The notes: generated by a model not told the origin, from the sequence alone. A stretch of 21,629 nt of DNA from Pelargonium nanum (GCA_036897485.1 JAYMTF010001726.1:1-21629), one strand, 5' to 3'; positions 1 to 11,422 are shown, numbered from the stretch's first letter. Made by a program: numbers and translations.

Positions 1-444
1 ATATATAATTTTATTCTTTTCTTTTCTTTTCTTTCCAAAATACTCCACCAAATTATTTTTAGGCCTGCATGACTTCTGGACCAATACCTATAAAGTGAAC
101 CCATATTTAACCATGTTAGGAGATGACATTCGAACATCCTGTTTCATAAATGACTTTTCCAATTTTATATCAACTATATGCTGTTAGTACTTAGTTGCAA
201 TCATTAGTTTTATTGGATCCTGAAAAGGAGAAATTCTTAAGATTTGAGATTCTTTCAACATTGTAGAAAGCTGTTGCTGTCTAATTATATAGCCATTAGC
301 CAGCTAATGCATCCCCTCTACTGTAAGTGAAATATAAAGGTTCTTGTGATAAAGATTTTGCTATTTCTTACCGGTATCTATCATTTAGTTACATGCAAGA
401 TTTTTCCATCTTACTTATTTTATTTTATTTAAATTTTGTTTAAG
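1..444 (+). other. Probable intron at the left edge, no exon recognised
   Basis: This is AT-rich sequence upstream of the first visible exon, ending in a T-rich tract and TTTAAG acceptor at 435-444. Positions 16-38 hold a short TTTTC-type pyrimidine repeat. A second T-rich tract ending in TTTAG at 56-61 looks like an acceptor, but the sequence after it does not read as a recognisable exon. Confidence 0.45.
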
Positions 445-2787
445 ATGGTGGACTTTTGAGCTTTGATTCCAGAAGTGAAGGAAACAAACTTAGCTCTACT
501 CTCTACAGGTTGGAGATTATGAGAGTAGATCTATTCTCCGTGTATGGTGTTCAGGCACGTATATCGCACTATCCATGGTCATAATTACTAAATTGACTTA
601 TTTATCCTTTATCGAGCTGTAATATTGAAGTATATTCAAACCAATTGTGATTATTAATCATAAAGTGCAGATGAAGATGAACTAAATTGGTCTTTCAGTT
701 GTCCCCAAAACAATACTTCTAGAACTGTCACAATGACAGTACTCTTACTTGAATAACAGCTTAACTTTGTTCCTCTGTTTTGACCTAACTATCGTTGTAT
801 AAAAAATTCAACCAACTTTAATTATAATTCTACATTTCTCTGAATAATGCAGTCTGTAATCAGTTTACAAGATTTTCAAGATGCAGAGGCTGATGTTCTT
901 CTACACTCTACTTCAGCAATAGTTGAGCGATTTAATGAAAAGGGAGTTGATTGTGATGTTGCTCTTAAAGCTCTTTGCAAAAAGAAGGGTTTCCATGTTG
1001 AGGTAAAAATAGTTTCAGTGTGGTATACCTCTCTGTTTCTGTCCTTTGCATGAAATTCTTGTTTGCTGTCCCCTATTTGTAGGATGAAATTCCATTTGTT
1101 GGGCACCTTAATGTTGGCAACTTCTTGTGATACTTTTTTCGTATGATATCAACTTCTGTCATTGATTACACGTTTTCTGATCAAAGCATATTTCTTAGTA
1201 AATGTGCAGATTTTGATGGCTTCCTCAGAGCAAACCTATTTCACATTAGTCACAATTATGGTTCTTTTATGTGCATATAGAAGCTGACATGGAAAACTTA
1301 TACACATCTATTTGAGTAATTAACAACACACATAAACACTTGACAAGCTACTCCATAACTCATAGGAACCTTACAGTCCCAATTCTATTTCTGAGTATGT
1401 TCTTCTATCTTAAGTTTGAAACTCAAGCATCCTTAAATATGCTTATGACTTTTCTGTACAAGATACAATATAGCTCTTTTGTTTTAGCAGTCGACAAGCA
1501 TCAATGCCATTAAAAAAATCTTACCAATGTTCAAAATTTTACAAATCTGAATATGCCTTGTTAAAGACTGCAAGCTTTCAACATCTTTGCTTCATTGGTC
1601 ACTAGTTCATTACAAGTCCTTCACTATTCCATTGACTAACGTTGAAATGATTAAGGAAAATGAGCTTTCAGTAGCAGTTGGTAGCATTATATTGAATTAT
1701 ACAGAAATCATGTTTAAGTGCCAAAGTTGAGAAGAAAATGTGCATATTTGGAACAAAATAACCACAAATGTCCTAGTGCAGAGATGGCAGGCCTTTGTCT
1801 GATCAAGATGTATAATTACACTAGTGACAAGGGGTTGACTTGATCCAAGGATAAAAGGAATAGACCCCAAGGGGACAGCCTAATGGTTCAAGCATCACAC
1901 ACTTCTCTAGTAGAGGTTGTGGGTTCGAATCTTGTCGGAAGGGGTGGGGAGTGTTAGAGGTGGGAGGAAAAAGAGTATTCATGTAGCTGACACCTGGTAG
2001 AGATTAAGGCTTTACTGGGTTATTCAAGTCTTAGAAGTAAAAAAGTGATATCTCAACCTTCAAGTTGCTATGGTTGCATTCAGCCTTGATCATATTGAGA
2101 GGGGTGGTTGTCTGCTCACTGTAAAAGAATATTATTTGAAAAAGCTATTCAACTTCTTCAGAGAATTGAATTCCTGTTGTCGATACGCTTTCAATTTTCG
2201 ACTCACATGCAAAGTACATGCCTTTTAAGATATATCTGAAATCTTGTAGTGAAATTTTGTTTTGTTAATGTACTTCTTACTCTGGGAAATTTATGGTGTG
2301 CCATACTTGTTTTTTCTACTATTCATATGAACAGACCTCTGAGTCTCTGATCAGCTTCTTTGGCTGAACAGGGAGCTAATTTGATAGGTGTTGATAGTCT
2401 CGGCATAGATGTTAGAGTTTTCTCTGGGACGGAAATACGAACTCATCGATTTCCCTTCAAAGTTCGGGTAATAATGCTGTTTAATATTTATTTTCATTTA
2501 CCAAAATAGTTTAAATATATTAACAAAAAGTGCTCAAGTAGCCCCTTCATGTTTCCATTTATATCTTTCATTTCTATAACCTTTTGAGCTGCTATGCATA
2601 GACCAAGTTCGATTCTCAGTCACGCCAAAGAACTCGTTATTGCTAGCTACATTCTCAATCTATGCACATGATGTATTTGCAGGTAACTTCAGAAGCTGCA
2701 GCAGAGAAGCAGATTCAGCAACTCTTGTTCCCGCGTGCACGCCGAAAGAAACTGAAAACTGTCAGTAACGGACGTAGTAAACATTAA
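445..2787 (+). CDS. C-terminal exons of a PNPOx/HugZ-like protein with a DUF2470-type domain (5' partial)
   Basis: Four coding exons are seen: 445-554, 853-1002, 2372-2467 and 2683-2787, the last ending in TAA. Together they give the final 152 or so residues; earlier exons lie left of the window. The first exon reads G-G-L-L-S-F-D-S and then YRLEIMRVDLFSVYG, which fits the end of an FMN-binding split-barrel protein. The later exons give LIGVDSLGIDVRVFSG and then HRFPFKVRVTSEAAAEKQI, the core pattern of DUF2470 (D-x-x-G-hydrophobic-D followed by a F-P-F strand and a helix). The basic end (RARRKKLK) is short. In known families DUF2470 follows a pyridoxamine-phosphate-oxidase-like barrel, and HugZ-type members bind haem; plant members are often plastid proteins. 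A haem or tetrapyrrole role here is inference only, since the barrel is not in view. Exon phases are 2,0,0,0 with no stops. The first exon could instead begin at 473. The intron after 554 seems to use a GC donor. Confidence 0.72.
1866..2060 (+). mobile_element. tRNA-derived SINE candidate in intron
   Basis: A tRNA-like head contains an A-box-like stretch at about 1877-1891 (AGCCTAATGGTTCAAGC) and an exact B box, GGTTCGAATC, at 1922-1931. The spacing of roughly 35 bases suits an RNA polymerase III internal promoter. The sequence between them does not fold as a real tRNA: there is no acceptor-stem partner. The G-rich stretch and unrelated body after the B box are typical of plant SINEs. The 3' boundary is a guess near the A-rich AGTAAAAAAG at 2036-2045, and I could not define a target-site duplication. 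It lies in the intron between exons 853-1002 and 2372-2467, in the gene's own orientation. Confidence 0.5.
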
Positions 2788-3465
2788 TTTCTTTCTGTTA
2801 TCAGTAGTTGTATGAGTAGCATCACTTATCGAAATAAGTTTCGGGCTCGAGTCAAACCTGAAGGGTCCTCTATTTACTTTTCCCATAAAAGGCTCCAAGT
2901 TAGTTTTGTTGGCTGTACTGTAGTAGCATCTTTGTAAATTAGTTGGATCCTGTACAAGGGAGTAGTGGGTTTTGACCCACTCATCAAATTGTTGAATATT
3001 GGTTCAGCTTCCCATAATACAGGTCATATTAATAATAACTATTATAAGTTGTGCATGCTATGGTTTTGAGGCATCTTCTAATTTCTAAGTATTTCTTATT
3101 TGTTTGTTGAACTTTAAGAAATTAGGCAGTAAGCAAAGATGGAAATGATAAAAATGTTGTATGGCATCTTTTGTAATTAACCAAAATTTTATTCAATCAG
3201 CATGCTTAGTTTTCAAAAAAAAATAACAATAATTAATTTATCAGACATTGTATCAATTTTAATCAAAACTAATGGATATATTAGAGTATTTTCAGTGGCA
3301 GTAACATTCCATGCTATGCTCAACATCTCTGCAGAGCATCTAAATATGTAACAAGAACCCTTCCCTATATCTCCAGAGCTGACTCATGAATATGCAACAA
3401 CTTCCACTGAGTTCTTGTTTTCATTCTCTAAAGTCCAAGCAATGAAGCCACTATGCTATGCACTT
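2788..3465. other. Intergenic space between two convergent genes
   Basis: This 678-base stretch holds the 3' UTRs of the DUF2470-type gene (plus) and the SLC35F-type gene (minus). I see no coding sequence. A perfect 7-bp hairpin, AGTGGGT-TTTG-ACCCACT, lies at 2964-2981, about 180 bases after the first gene's stop. AT-rich tracts at 3180-3245 could hold polyadenylation signals for either gene, but plant signals are too loose to place. Confidence 0.6.
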
Positions 3466-6400
3466 TTACGCCTTGCTATTTTCGCCCATTTTTGAGCTCC
3501 CAGCCTCCTCGTCAAAATGCTTGCTTTGTTGTTCTGCATCTTCGTCAGCAACATCAGCACGGTTTTGATCCTCTTCTTTGTCACCCCTGCATTAAAGGAG
3601 ACAGTATTATACATACGTTGGTTGCTAGCATAAAGGGGATTACTTGCGAACAAAATTACACATGCATCAGACAAAAGTAATATTGAGTATATTATACAGA
3701 CGTTGACTTGAGTTTACTTTAGGTTTGTTTCGCATTCTGCATTTGCAAAACTAGTTTCAATTCACACCATTGGGATGTACTTACGACTAACCAAATATGA
3801 ATTATGAGAAGCACATTGGTTGTTAAAGCTTAACATGGTAGAGGCTGGCCTCAAGCTCAAATAGCTCGTGGAATCTAGCTAGGTTCATGCAGCAGTACTG
3901 CGATTCGAGCCAGCTTGTGAGCTCGACGAAGTCTAGATATTAGTATAATCCAAAATTGTGTACGAGTTTAGAATCATGCCCATATTACTTGGATACAATT
4001 GAAACTTGAAAGCCTAATGGACTTGGGGCGTGATGTTGACCTCAATCCTCGAGTAAACTCAAGTCAACGAATGTACCATTCCCTCTATAATCTTAAACTA
4101 CAAGAAAAAAATAGCCGGAGAAAGTTGCAAAAAAGACTTACCCTGAGTAGATAACTAGCCCAACAGCAACAGCCGCAAAAGCCACAAAGTACATCCAATC
4201 AACCTAGATAAAATAACAGCATTCAGATAGCCAAATTTCAAATTCTCACAACTCATAAGTTTGTAAATTGGATCAGAAATTTGCTGTGAAAAATAGAAGT
4301 ATATGCACAGCTAGCTTACAGACCTTCTCATGGTATGCAAAGATGCGAATCAAGACAGCCCACATATCTGATGTCAACAACGAGAGGTTTAGCATTGTGG
4401 ATCCGTTTATCTGTGAGGAGAACATGACCATATCAGTGCAGAAGAAAAAAAGATGCCCCGGAAAACAAGAGCCAGTCAACCATTTTTCTTCAACTCCAAC
4501 TTCATGGCCTTCATTTCATGTGTGGACCGTGCTTCACAATTGGAAATTTCAACTCTGTACAAAATAACAAGCATGCGAAGCCTACAGAGCTACAAGTCAT
4601 ACCTTAAGCAAGATAGGAACTAATGAGTAAAACAGAAACATAGCCACTGAGAATCCAGCAAATGGGAGAGCCTGAAATCAATAAAAAAGCGACATAATAT
4701 TCAGTAGATATGAAGAAAACATAGAAATTTCACATATGATAAAATTAAAAGGCCAAACTAAAGCTTGATAAGTGTCACCCATGCATATGAAATAATCATG
4801 GTCGAACTATCACTTGGTTGGGAAGCTAATACAGAAATTCAGTCCCTTACTTTGTCCAAGTATTTGATTCCAGAGTATTACTAAGGTTTAAGGGTTTAAT
4901 ACCTTGGTGACCCCCCACCTATTGGAAACTGACCAGCCAGGTCCCAACTAAACCCAAGGTATTAAACCAAGGTTTAATGACCTAAATACTATTCATTACT
5001 ACTACTTTTCCACTCTCCTTGACCTCGTGATTTAAGTTGCTTATTTGATAGATTCCAAGTTGCAAAATGGTAGTAATTCTTGAGCACAAAGACAGACAAG
5101 AAGGGATGAGATACTTACAGCTCCAGCAGTCCAGTGAATAGATTTGAGCTCACCACGCTCGAGTATGCTTCTACAGACGTTGTCAAGGAATGTAAACTGA
5201 AAATGGAATTGTAAATAGGACAGGGTAATAAAGCCATATATCCAGTGGCATGGCCTCTTTAAATTATTATAGCATCAAAATCATCAAACCGCGCATTTAT
5301 AAACTATAAGAGCACAGTGGCACTTGTTTAATGATCTGGTTTCCTTAAACAACGATATTCGAAGAGATGCATGACATTCAAAGAATAGTTGGGCTAATTT
5401 AAGCTAATAAAAGACAAAACAGAAAACAGTCTATCCTCAAATCAAGGATACATTTGGATAGCACTGATCACAGCACCAAAAAGGCCCAACATACCCATGA
5501 GTTCAACTCTATCAGCATTCTTCACAAGAAACTCCTGCAGGAAATAGAGAAAATATTGACTTACTAAAATATAGATAAGAATGCAATTATAGCATAAAAC
5601 ATAGGCAAACACACACGTATACACCAACAGTCTATTTACATCAGAAGAAGAAAAAAAAACTATATTTCAGTTATTTGCATTCATGCCATTTATCAATAAA
5701 AGATCAAAAGTTATAATAAAAGCCATTATAACTTAGAAATTAATAAAATAGTTGGCTATTGTAGGGAGGAGGAGGCCAATAAGATTAATATCAAGATAAA
5801 GAAATTCATTATTGTCTTGGTATAGAGATCCCTAAATGAACATGATTTTAGTACAATAGGTTAAGTGGTCTCCTAGGATTAAACTCAAAGGGGATAGGAG
5901 AAACAGAAGGAAAAGATGAGAGACAAAGAAGAGGAAAGGGAAGAAGTATGATGATGAAAAACAAAAAATGCTGGAATTTCAAGAAATGGGAAGGCATGGG
6001 AACCAGTTTGTTGTAATCAAAATTTAACCTAGGCAGAAAGGTATTAGCTTTTCCATGAAGAAAACAAAGTTATTTTCATTTAACACCTGCTACATGGAAA
6101 AAATGTGAAAACAAAAAACAAGCTTACCTCGCTGACATTAGTGATGGCGTAAAGCGAAGACCCAGCTATAACAAGTAAATCCCCTAAACGAGGATTAGTC
6201 CCTCCTACAAGCCATAATAATACATAAAATATCAAGAGTGATACTAGCTGTGTGACATGATACTGATGATACCACTAAGTACAACCAATACCATAATATA
6301 ACATCACATGCAATACTAAATTGAACTTGTAATTTTGCAAATTAAGCCATAAAACGGTTAGCTGTCCATTCAAAGAAAAATATAGCGCATGCAATTAATG

Positions 6401-8545
6401 TAAACAGACACGAATGAGGTGGAAGCCAGAATGCCATGAGTGATGGGCATGCTAAGGAATTGCAACTACATGCATGGTGGAGAAGTAATGGAATAATATA
6501 TTTACCTGATCTGTCACTTCTGTGAACATCGGAGAAAACAACCATAACTAGACCAACAACGCATGCAACTACACCAGTTATTTTCCGAAATCTGTACTTT
6601 GTCTTCAAAAATAGCCAGGTAAGGAGCATGACGGATGGTATGGACCAACAATCCAGCAGCATTACACTTGTTAAAGAAGTATACTGATAGGCCTTCACCA
6701 CTGCACTTAGAAAATGAGGATTAGCTAACTTACAGTAAGGTGATTTGGCTTCGTAAATCAATTGTGTATAACTTAACATGCATAACAAATAACCAGAAGC
6801 AAGAAATAAAATATCACAATGCAATAGCTTTATTTCATAGAATGAAAAGTAGCAGTCAACCAAAAATTGTCAAGGATTGAAAGCCCACTAAATTGATCAA
6901 TTAAGACAGCTGAATCAAATCCAATGAGATGATATGTTGAACTTTACTTCAACCCAAAAGCTAAGCTTATAAGCGAAGGGGCCAACAAGTATATCAAGTG
7001 ATCATTGATATCACAATGGGGTACTTCAACACTCCCCCTCATCACATGAAGGCTAGACAATACAATGGGTCATGCACATAGACTAGAATTAACAGTGAAC
7101 ACAGACGATCCGCAAAAGCCTAATATTAAACAATCTGTGATACCATGTTAAACTTTACTTCAACCCCAAAGCCTAAATTTATAGGGGGAGGGTCCAACTA
7201 GTATGTCCAAAGGATATTAGCTTCACATTTTTCTCAATGTTGGATAGTTCAACAGATACAACGTCAGAGTTTGACAAATAACAAATTACAAGTTTAATGA
7301 AAGAATTATTTTATGTACTGCACTCTTATTCAGAAGAAAGAAAGAGTAGTAAATGAAAGAATAATGAATTGGCAGACAAGTAAACAACCCATTTTAGGTT
7401 AAGATAGATAACTATGTTTACAACGAGATCTCACCAAGAAAATTGGCCTCTACATCTACTAATCCAAGAAGTATATAATAATACCATTTTGCCTGCATTA
7501 GTTTAAGAAAGAGATAGTGTTATGCATCTGTAAAGAAAAACAGAAGGAAAAAAAAAAGCATGTGAAAGCAAACTGTGAATACTAGTAGATACTACACAGA
7601 GAATGTTCATTTTTTGCTCATGTTAACTGTCAATGCATATATATAAAATCAATTATCTAAGTTTTCCAATGAAATTATATTAAGGTGGTCCTATTGCCTA
7701 TCGCTTTCACTTTTCACCTACACCAGGTGGCACACTTCTCAAGGGATAGAGACACATAATTGATGCCCCAACCACCAAGCAACAATCAAAATCACTTCCT
7801 CACTGAAGCTGCTTCACAAATCTAGGAGGTCTGTCCATTTTTTTATGGTAAATATCTTATTCTACTTAACCATATTTTATGCTATAGCCGTTCTTCGTTA
7901 ATGTTCACTTCCTATTCACTAATTATTCCGTCACTAGAAGCATCTAAAATTGTAGCAATTCAACCTTGACTATAATCAGAAAAGAAGAAAAGTATGCAAA
8001 ATAACAAATAACCTTCAGTGGTTTCCTTCGATAAAGCAAGATGCTTCCATAAAAAATTGCCAACAGAATGTAGTTCAGAAGAGACTGTGAAGTTGGTGCA
8101 TTTATTCCTACAAACAAAACAATCAATTGTCAAAAAACATATAAACTCAGGAAAAGGGAAATAAACACTAAAACACTTGTATTATATATCAGAATTCAGG
8201 AAAAGCTTCCCTCTTCTAAAAATTTAAAAATAAAATATAAAAAAACTCCTCTTCCCATTCTGGGTAGGCTTTCCCAGAACTGGTGAATACAACCATAAAT
8301 CAAAGAATAAAACTATTCCTCACCCCAATTCCATAAACAATAACAAGCAATTGTGGGTCAATACTCAAATATTATACATAGCCCAAAACACAACAACAAA
8401 ACTGGAAGATTGAAATAAAAAACAAACCTTTCCTGGCGAGCTCAGAGGATGAGAAACCTGTGGAAGTGATGAGAAGGGACAGAAACTGGCCCAACCCAAG
8501 ACCAATCAGTGTCTTCTTCGTCCAAAACTCCTTGGCACTGATCAT
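3466..8545 (-). CDS. SLC35F/DUF914-type solute transporter, 11 exons, 338 aa
   Basis: Exons on the minus strand, in order: 8545-8428, 8107-8013, 7492-7435, 6700-6506, 6204-6128, 5534-5452, 5170-5119, 4671-4603, 4410-4324, 4203-4142, 3586-3466. They sum to 1017 bases with consistent phases and one terminal stop (TAA at 3466-3468). The start is the ATG at 8543-8545 (MISAKEFW); no in-frame ATG lies above it. I count about ten membrane segments, near residues 13-31, 49-65, 76-91, 102-121, 131-147, 164-178, 194-209, 227-249, 256-275 and 281-298. Family marks are SSELARKGINAPTSQS at the end of helix 1, VVKAYQYTSLTSVMLLDCWS near 91-110, FLVKNADRVELM near 183-194 and the INGSTMLNLSLL stretch at 250-261. 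The tail (299-338) is acidic, hydrophilic and probably cytosolic. SLC35F proteins belong to the drug/metabolite transporter superfamily; nucleotide-sugar transport is known for other SLC35 groups, but the substrate of this branch is not assigned. Full length, no damage seen. Confidence 0.93.
4893..4968. repeat. MITE-like inverted repeat in transporter intron
   Basis: A perfect 15-bp inverted repeat, GGTTTAATACCTTGG at 4893-4907 and CCAAGGTATTAAACC at 4954-4968, encloses 46 bases containing a C-rich run. It sits in the intron between exons 5170-5119 and 4671-4603. Nearby GGTTTA copies (4885-4890, 4971-4976) suggest a slightly larger folded element. The pattern suits a small non-autonomous DNA transposon, but no target duplication is clear. 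Confidence 0.5.
6935..7254 (-). mobile_element. TRIM-type miniature LTR retroelement in transporter intron
   Basis: Two short direct repeats, 6935-7031 (97 bp) and 7146-7254 (109 bp), both begin TGTT(G/A)AACTTTACTTCAAC on the plus strand and end in TTCAACA, so each has the TG...CA ends of an LTR. On the minus strand the element reads in order: 5' LTR (7254-7146), a primer-binding site TGGTATCACAGA (7145-7134) next to the LTR and resembling the tRNA-iMet 3' end, about 90 bases of non-coding internal sequence, a polypurine tract GAGGGGGAG (7040-7032), and the 3' LTR. GATA flanks both sides (6931-6934, 7255-7258), a possible 4-5 bp target duplication. The total of 320 bp with no coding capacity is the definition of a TRIM. 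The LTRs agree well over the first 65 bases and poorly after, so the insertion is old. It lies in the intron between exons 7492-7435 and 6700-6506. Confidence 0.8.
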
Positions 8546-10600
8546 TGTAATCGACAAAACTGTATTCCAGAGCGCACCCAATTCAGAAAACAGCTAAATT
8601 CTCAAAAACCCACTTGCGAAATCGATCGCCCACTTGGAGATTTTTGCGGGTGGGAGCAAAAACGAAGTTTGTGGGTTCATATGAATGGAAGAGACTGTAA
8701 AAAAGAGTCCTTTTTGGAGTTGAAAAGGACCTATCAATACTCAATAATGATGAGTTCTAGTTTTAGTGTTTCTGGGCAGCGTGGAGAACCCAAATTCTAT
8801 ACACACCAGCCGTTGAATATGGAATTTTGAGATTGTTTGTTTGGCAAATATGGAACGAGCTCTCTTTCTTTTTCAAGTGACACAAACAATGGAAAATCAA
8901 ATAAAATAGTAGTGTGAGCTAAGGATTGAAACAGCCCAGCTCATTCTCATTATTTGCAGATTCGCTCACTTTGACCAACTCTTTTACCATTAATTTAGAG
9001 TTTATAAATTATTGATTAAGGAGTCATCTAAATATAAACCTATTATAGTGGAGCTTTCAATTATTTTTAAATTATATATTACACAAAGTTTTTATCTTTT
9101 CATATAATTTAACTCATATTTCCACAGCCTCAAGTTTGACATTTTTTTACTTGGACAAAATTGCCCTCACATCTTTGTTTTCCTTATTTGATTATCATCT
9201 ATAATGGAGAAAACAATGATGAAATTTCAATTTTCAAAATTAAACTTGCTAGAATCTTAAATATTCCACAAATTTAATGTTTAAACTCTCTTTTCACCTA
9301 TTCTCATTCAACTATGTACCGAAGTTTATCTCCTAAAAATCAACAATTCAAAGTTAAACAACCATGAAATTTGTCGAAATTTTCAAAGGTCTTTGCACCT
9401 TATTCTCATTAGAATATTCCACGTATCCATTAATCCATAAATGTTAAGTTAATGTGCGTATCGATCAAGAGAAAGTTGAACGAATTTAATACGTTTTATC
9501 ATTTGAAAATAATCGATTCTATAGTGAATACTATAATTTATGGTTTGAAGTGAAAAATGAAGAGCATATGAGATTATTCATTACTAGCTCATCAATCAAA
9601 AATACATAATGACTAAGAGAAGGAAGGGAAAAATGATAATATATTAATTATAATACGAGGGTATTTTTGTCTAAACGACAAATATTCATACTTTGGCTAA
9701 AAATCAACCCATTGACTTTTAGGAATAATTTGATAATATGTACATGCTCAATTGATAGAGATTAGAACATTATATCATTCCAATTGTGCCACAACTTCAT
9801 AGTAGAGTATTAAGTGAAGCATATGATGATTGCAATTTGTTTAAATTAATTTTTATTAGCAAATAGATGGTGTGTTTTGTTTTTTTGGCCAATTTAATGT
9901 TAATGAAAAAGTAAGTTTGAAACTACAAAACATAAATAAACTATAAATATATGGGTAGTGGGACCCCTGATGAGTACATGAGAAAAAAGATTGGAGGATA
10001 AGCTTGATGATGAGCAAGGGGCTTTTTTTGGCATTGGTTATATTATAGTCCCCATCTCATTCTCCTCCATCAGCTGTAGCTGTTTGGTAATTGGTAGTAG
10101 TGGGATAGAGACTGAAACCCCCTTTTTATGTAATGTGTTTGTTGGTGAAGAAAAGAAAGATTAGAGGTAAATAAAGTTAGTGGGTTGTTTGAGGCTTTGA
10201 GAATTCAAGTCATGGTCTCACCAACACCTCATACTACTTAGGTTGGGCAATAAGAGCAGGAGAAGGGCAATCACTCACTCTTAGAATCAGTACGGTAAAA
10301 TTAGAGAGTCGTGTCACTTAAACTACATAAGAATTCTTTAATTCAAGAGCTAAGAATAACAAATTAGATTTTGTCTCTGTGAACTGAGGAGAAGGGGGCT
10401 CAGCGGGAAGAGGGCCCATTTTGGGCGGAATAGATCTGCGAATTCTTTGATTTCACTGAAGCTGAAGCAACTACTTTCAAAGTAACTTATCTTTTTCGGC
10501 TATTTTTATTGTTGTGTCTCATGTTCGAATCACTTTAAAGTAATATTCCATCCGTCTTAAAATAAGTGTTCTCATTTCTCTTTTAAGAAAAATTAAGAAG
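8546..10600. other. Transporter 5' flank and gene-poor AT-rich stretch
   Basis: The 5' UTR and promoter of the minus-strand transporter gene should lie just above 8545; I cannot place the transcription start. Beyond about 8960 I find no convincing exon on either strand. The stretch is AT-rich. An imperfect inverted pair lies at 9153-9168 (GGACAAAATTGCCCTC) and 9657-9672 (GAGGGTATTTTTGTCT), matching at 13 of 16 positions, which could mark the ends of an old 520-bp MITE. Confidence 0.5.
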
Positions 10601-10717
10601 TTAGTTAATGTTGTATATTTCTTCTTGTATCCTCATACACATGTGTGCCTTGTTGGAGCGGGATGGAAGAGTATGGGATTGGAGCTTGGTGAATGGCTTG
10701 TTTTCGGCCAATGAGAG

Positions 10718-11190
10718 GTGGGGGCTCGTCGTTGGGTTGCTTCGGCAATGGGGACAAATAAAATTAACTGTGATGCTTCTATGTTTGATAGCCCAAGTCG
10801 CACTCGAATTAGTTGGGTGGGGCGTGATAAGAGTGGCCGTGTTCTGGGAGCGGGCTATCAATGCAAGCATGTGGTTGTCAAGCCGAGTGAGGTTGAGGCG
10901 TGGTCGATGCGGAAAGGGTTGAATTGGGCGGCGAACATGGGTGGAGAAGAGTGGTTATAGAGTCTGATGCAAATACGATTATCTCCACTTTGCAATTCGG
11001 ACAATCAGAAGCTAGCATATCAGACTTGCTTATTGATTATTCTTTGGCTCTTATAAAATGTTTCGATAGTATCAGGTTTTATTTTGTGTATCGGTTTTCG
11101 AACTCGGTGACCATAGAGTTAGCTCGGCTTCTGATTTTTGAGTCAGATAATCGCTTGTTTGATCTAGAGAATTTACTAGATTTTTTTGTG
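10718..11190 (+). pseudogene. LINE-type RNase H-like (RVT_3) domain fragment, frameshifted
   Basis: Two overlapping plus-strand frames together look like one RNase H-like domain of the kind found at the end of plant LINEs and in domesticated RVT_3 proteins. The first frame has MGTNKINCDAS (first acidic residue, D), then GRDKSGRVLGAGYQ, then PSEVEAWSMRKGLNWA (the E of helix A), and stops at 10958-10960. The second frame, about 10900-11214, carries RVVIESDANTIISTL (second catalytic D) and then FYFVYRFSNSV-T-IELARLL, the region that normally holds N-x-x-A-H-x-L-A. The change of frame falls near 10925-10945 and the C-terminal histidine is missing, so the fragment should be dead. No reverse transcriptase lies upstream. 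Family assignment is firm at the motif level; the parent element is not identifiable. Confidence 0.68.
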
Positions 11191-11348
11191 CGTGTAATGG
11201 ATTATTTGATTTAATAAAAGTGTTCGTTAAAAAAAATAGTGATCCTCACCATTAATAAGTAATAAGCAATTTTGTTGATACAATTTTGGAATTTAGTATT
11301 GTTTCTTGTTTAGTTTGTATTACATAACAGATGCAGTGAATATCAACC

Positions 11349-11422
11349 GACCGCATAGCGCAGTGGATTAGCGCGTTTGACTTCGGATCAAAAGGTCGTG
11401 GGTTCGACTCCCACTGTGGTCA
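11349..11422 (+). tRNA. tRNA-Arg (anticodon TCG)
   Basis: A complete cloverleaf without an intron. The acceptor stem GACCGCA pairs with TGTGGTC (one G-T wobble) and the discriminator base is A at 11422. The D stem is GCGC/GCGC with loop AGTGGATTA. The anticodon stem TTTGA/TCAAA encloses CTTCGGA, giving anticodon TCG. The variable loop is AGGTC. The T stem GTGGG/CCCAC encloses TTCGACT. Internal A and B boxes are intact, and the first run of four T lies at 11429-11432, where polymerase III could stop. A 22-base T tract follows at 11443-11464. No CCA is encoded, as expected for a nuclear gene. It reads CGA codons, and CGG by wobble. Confidence 0.95.

Noticed and set aside
60..170. Upstream exon of the DUF2470-type gene after the acceptor-like TTTTTAG
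   Set aside because: One frame is open, but the peptide shows no split-barrel features and no convincing donor follows.
847..1053. Open frame starting ATGCAG
   Set aside because: The ATG is part of the intron end (ATGCAG acceptor); the real exon is 853-1002 and the rest is read-through into the next intron.
1877..1940. tRNA gene
   Set aside because: A and B boxes are present but no acceptor or anticodon stem forms, so a SINE head fits better.
3835..3940. GAGCTCG-rich stretch in the last transporter intron as a mobile element
   Set aside because: Resembles a common plant repeat (several AGCTCG/TCGAGC words), but no ends or copies can be defined from this window.
6342..6863. 173-codon minus-strand open frame
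   Set aside because: Only 6506-6700 is exon of the transporter; both ends are intron read-through.
8546..8581. Upstream extension of the transporter start (TTG)
   Set aside because: A TTG start is not usual in plants; the ATG at 8545 gives the family's normal N-terminus.
10601..10870. 89-codon minus-strand open frame
   Set aside because: Opposite-strand shadow of the RNase H-like fragment.
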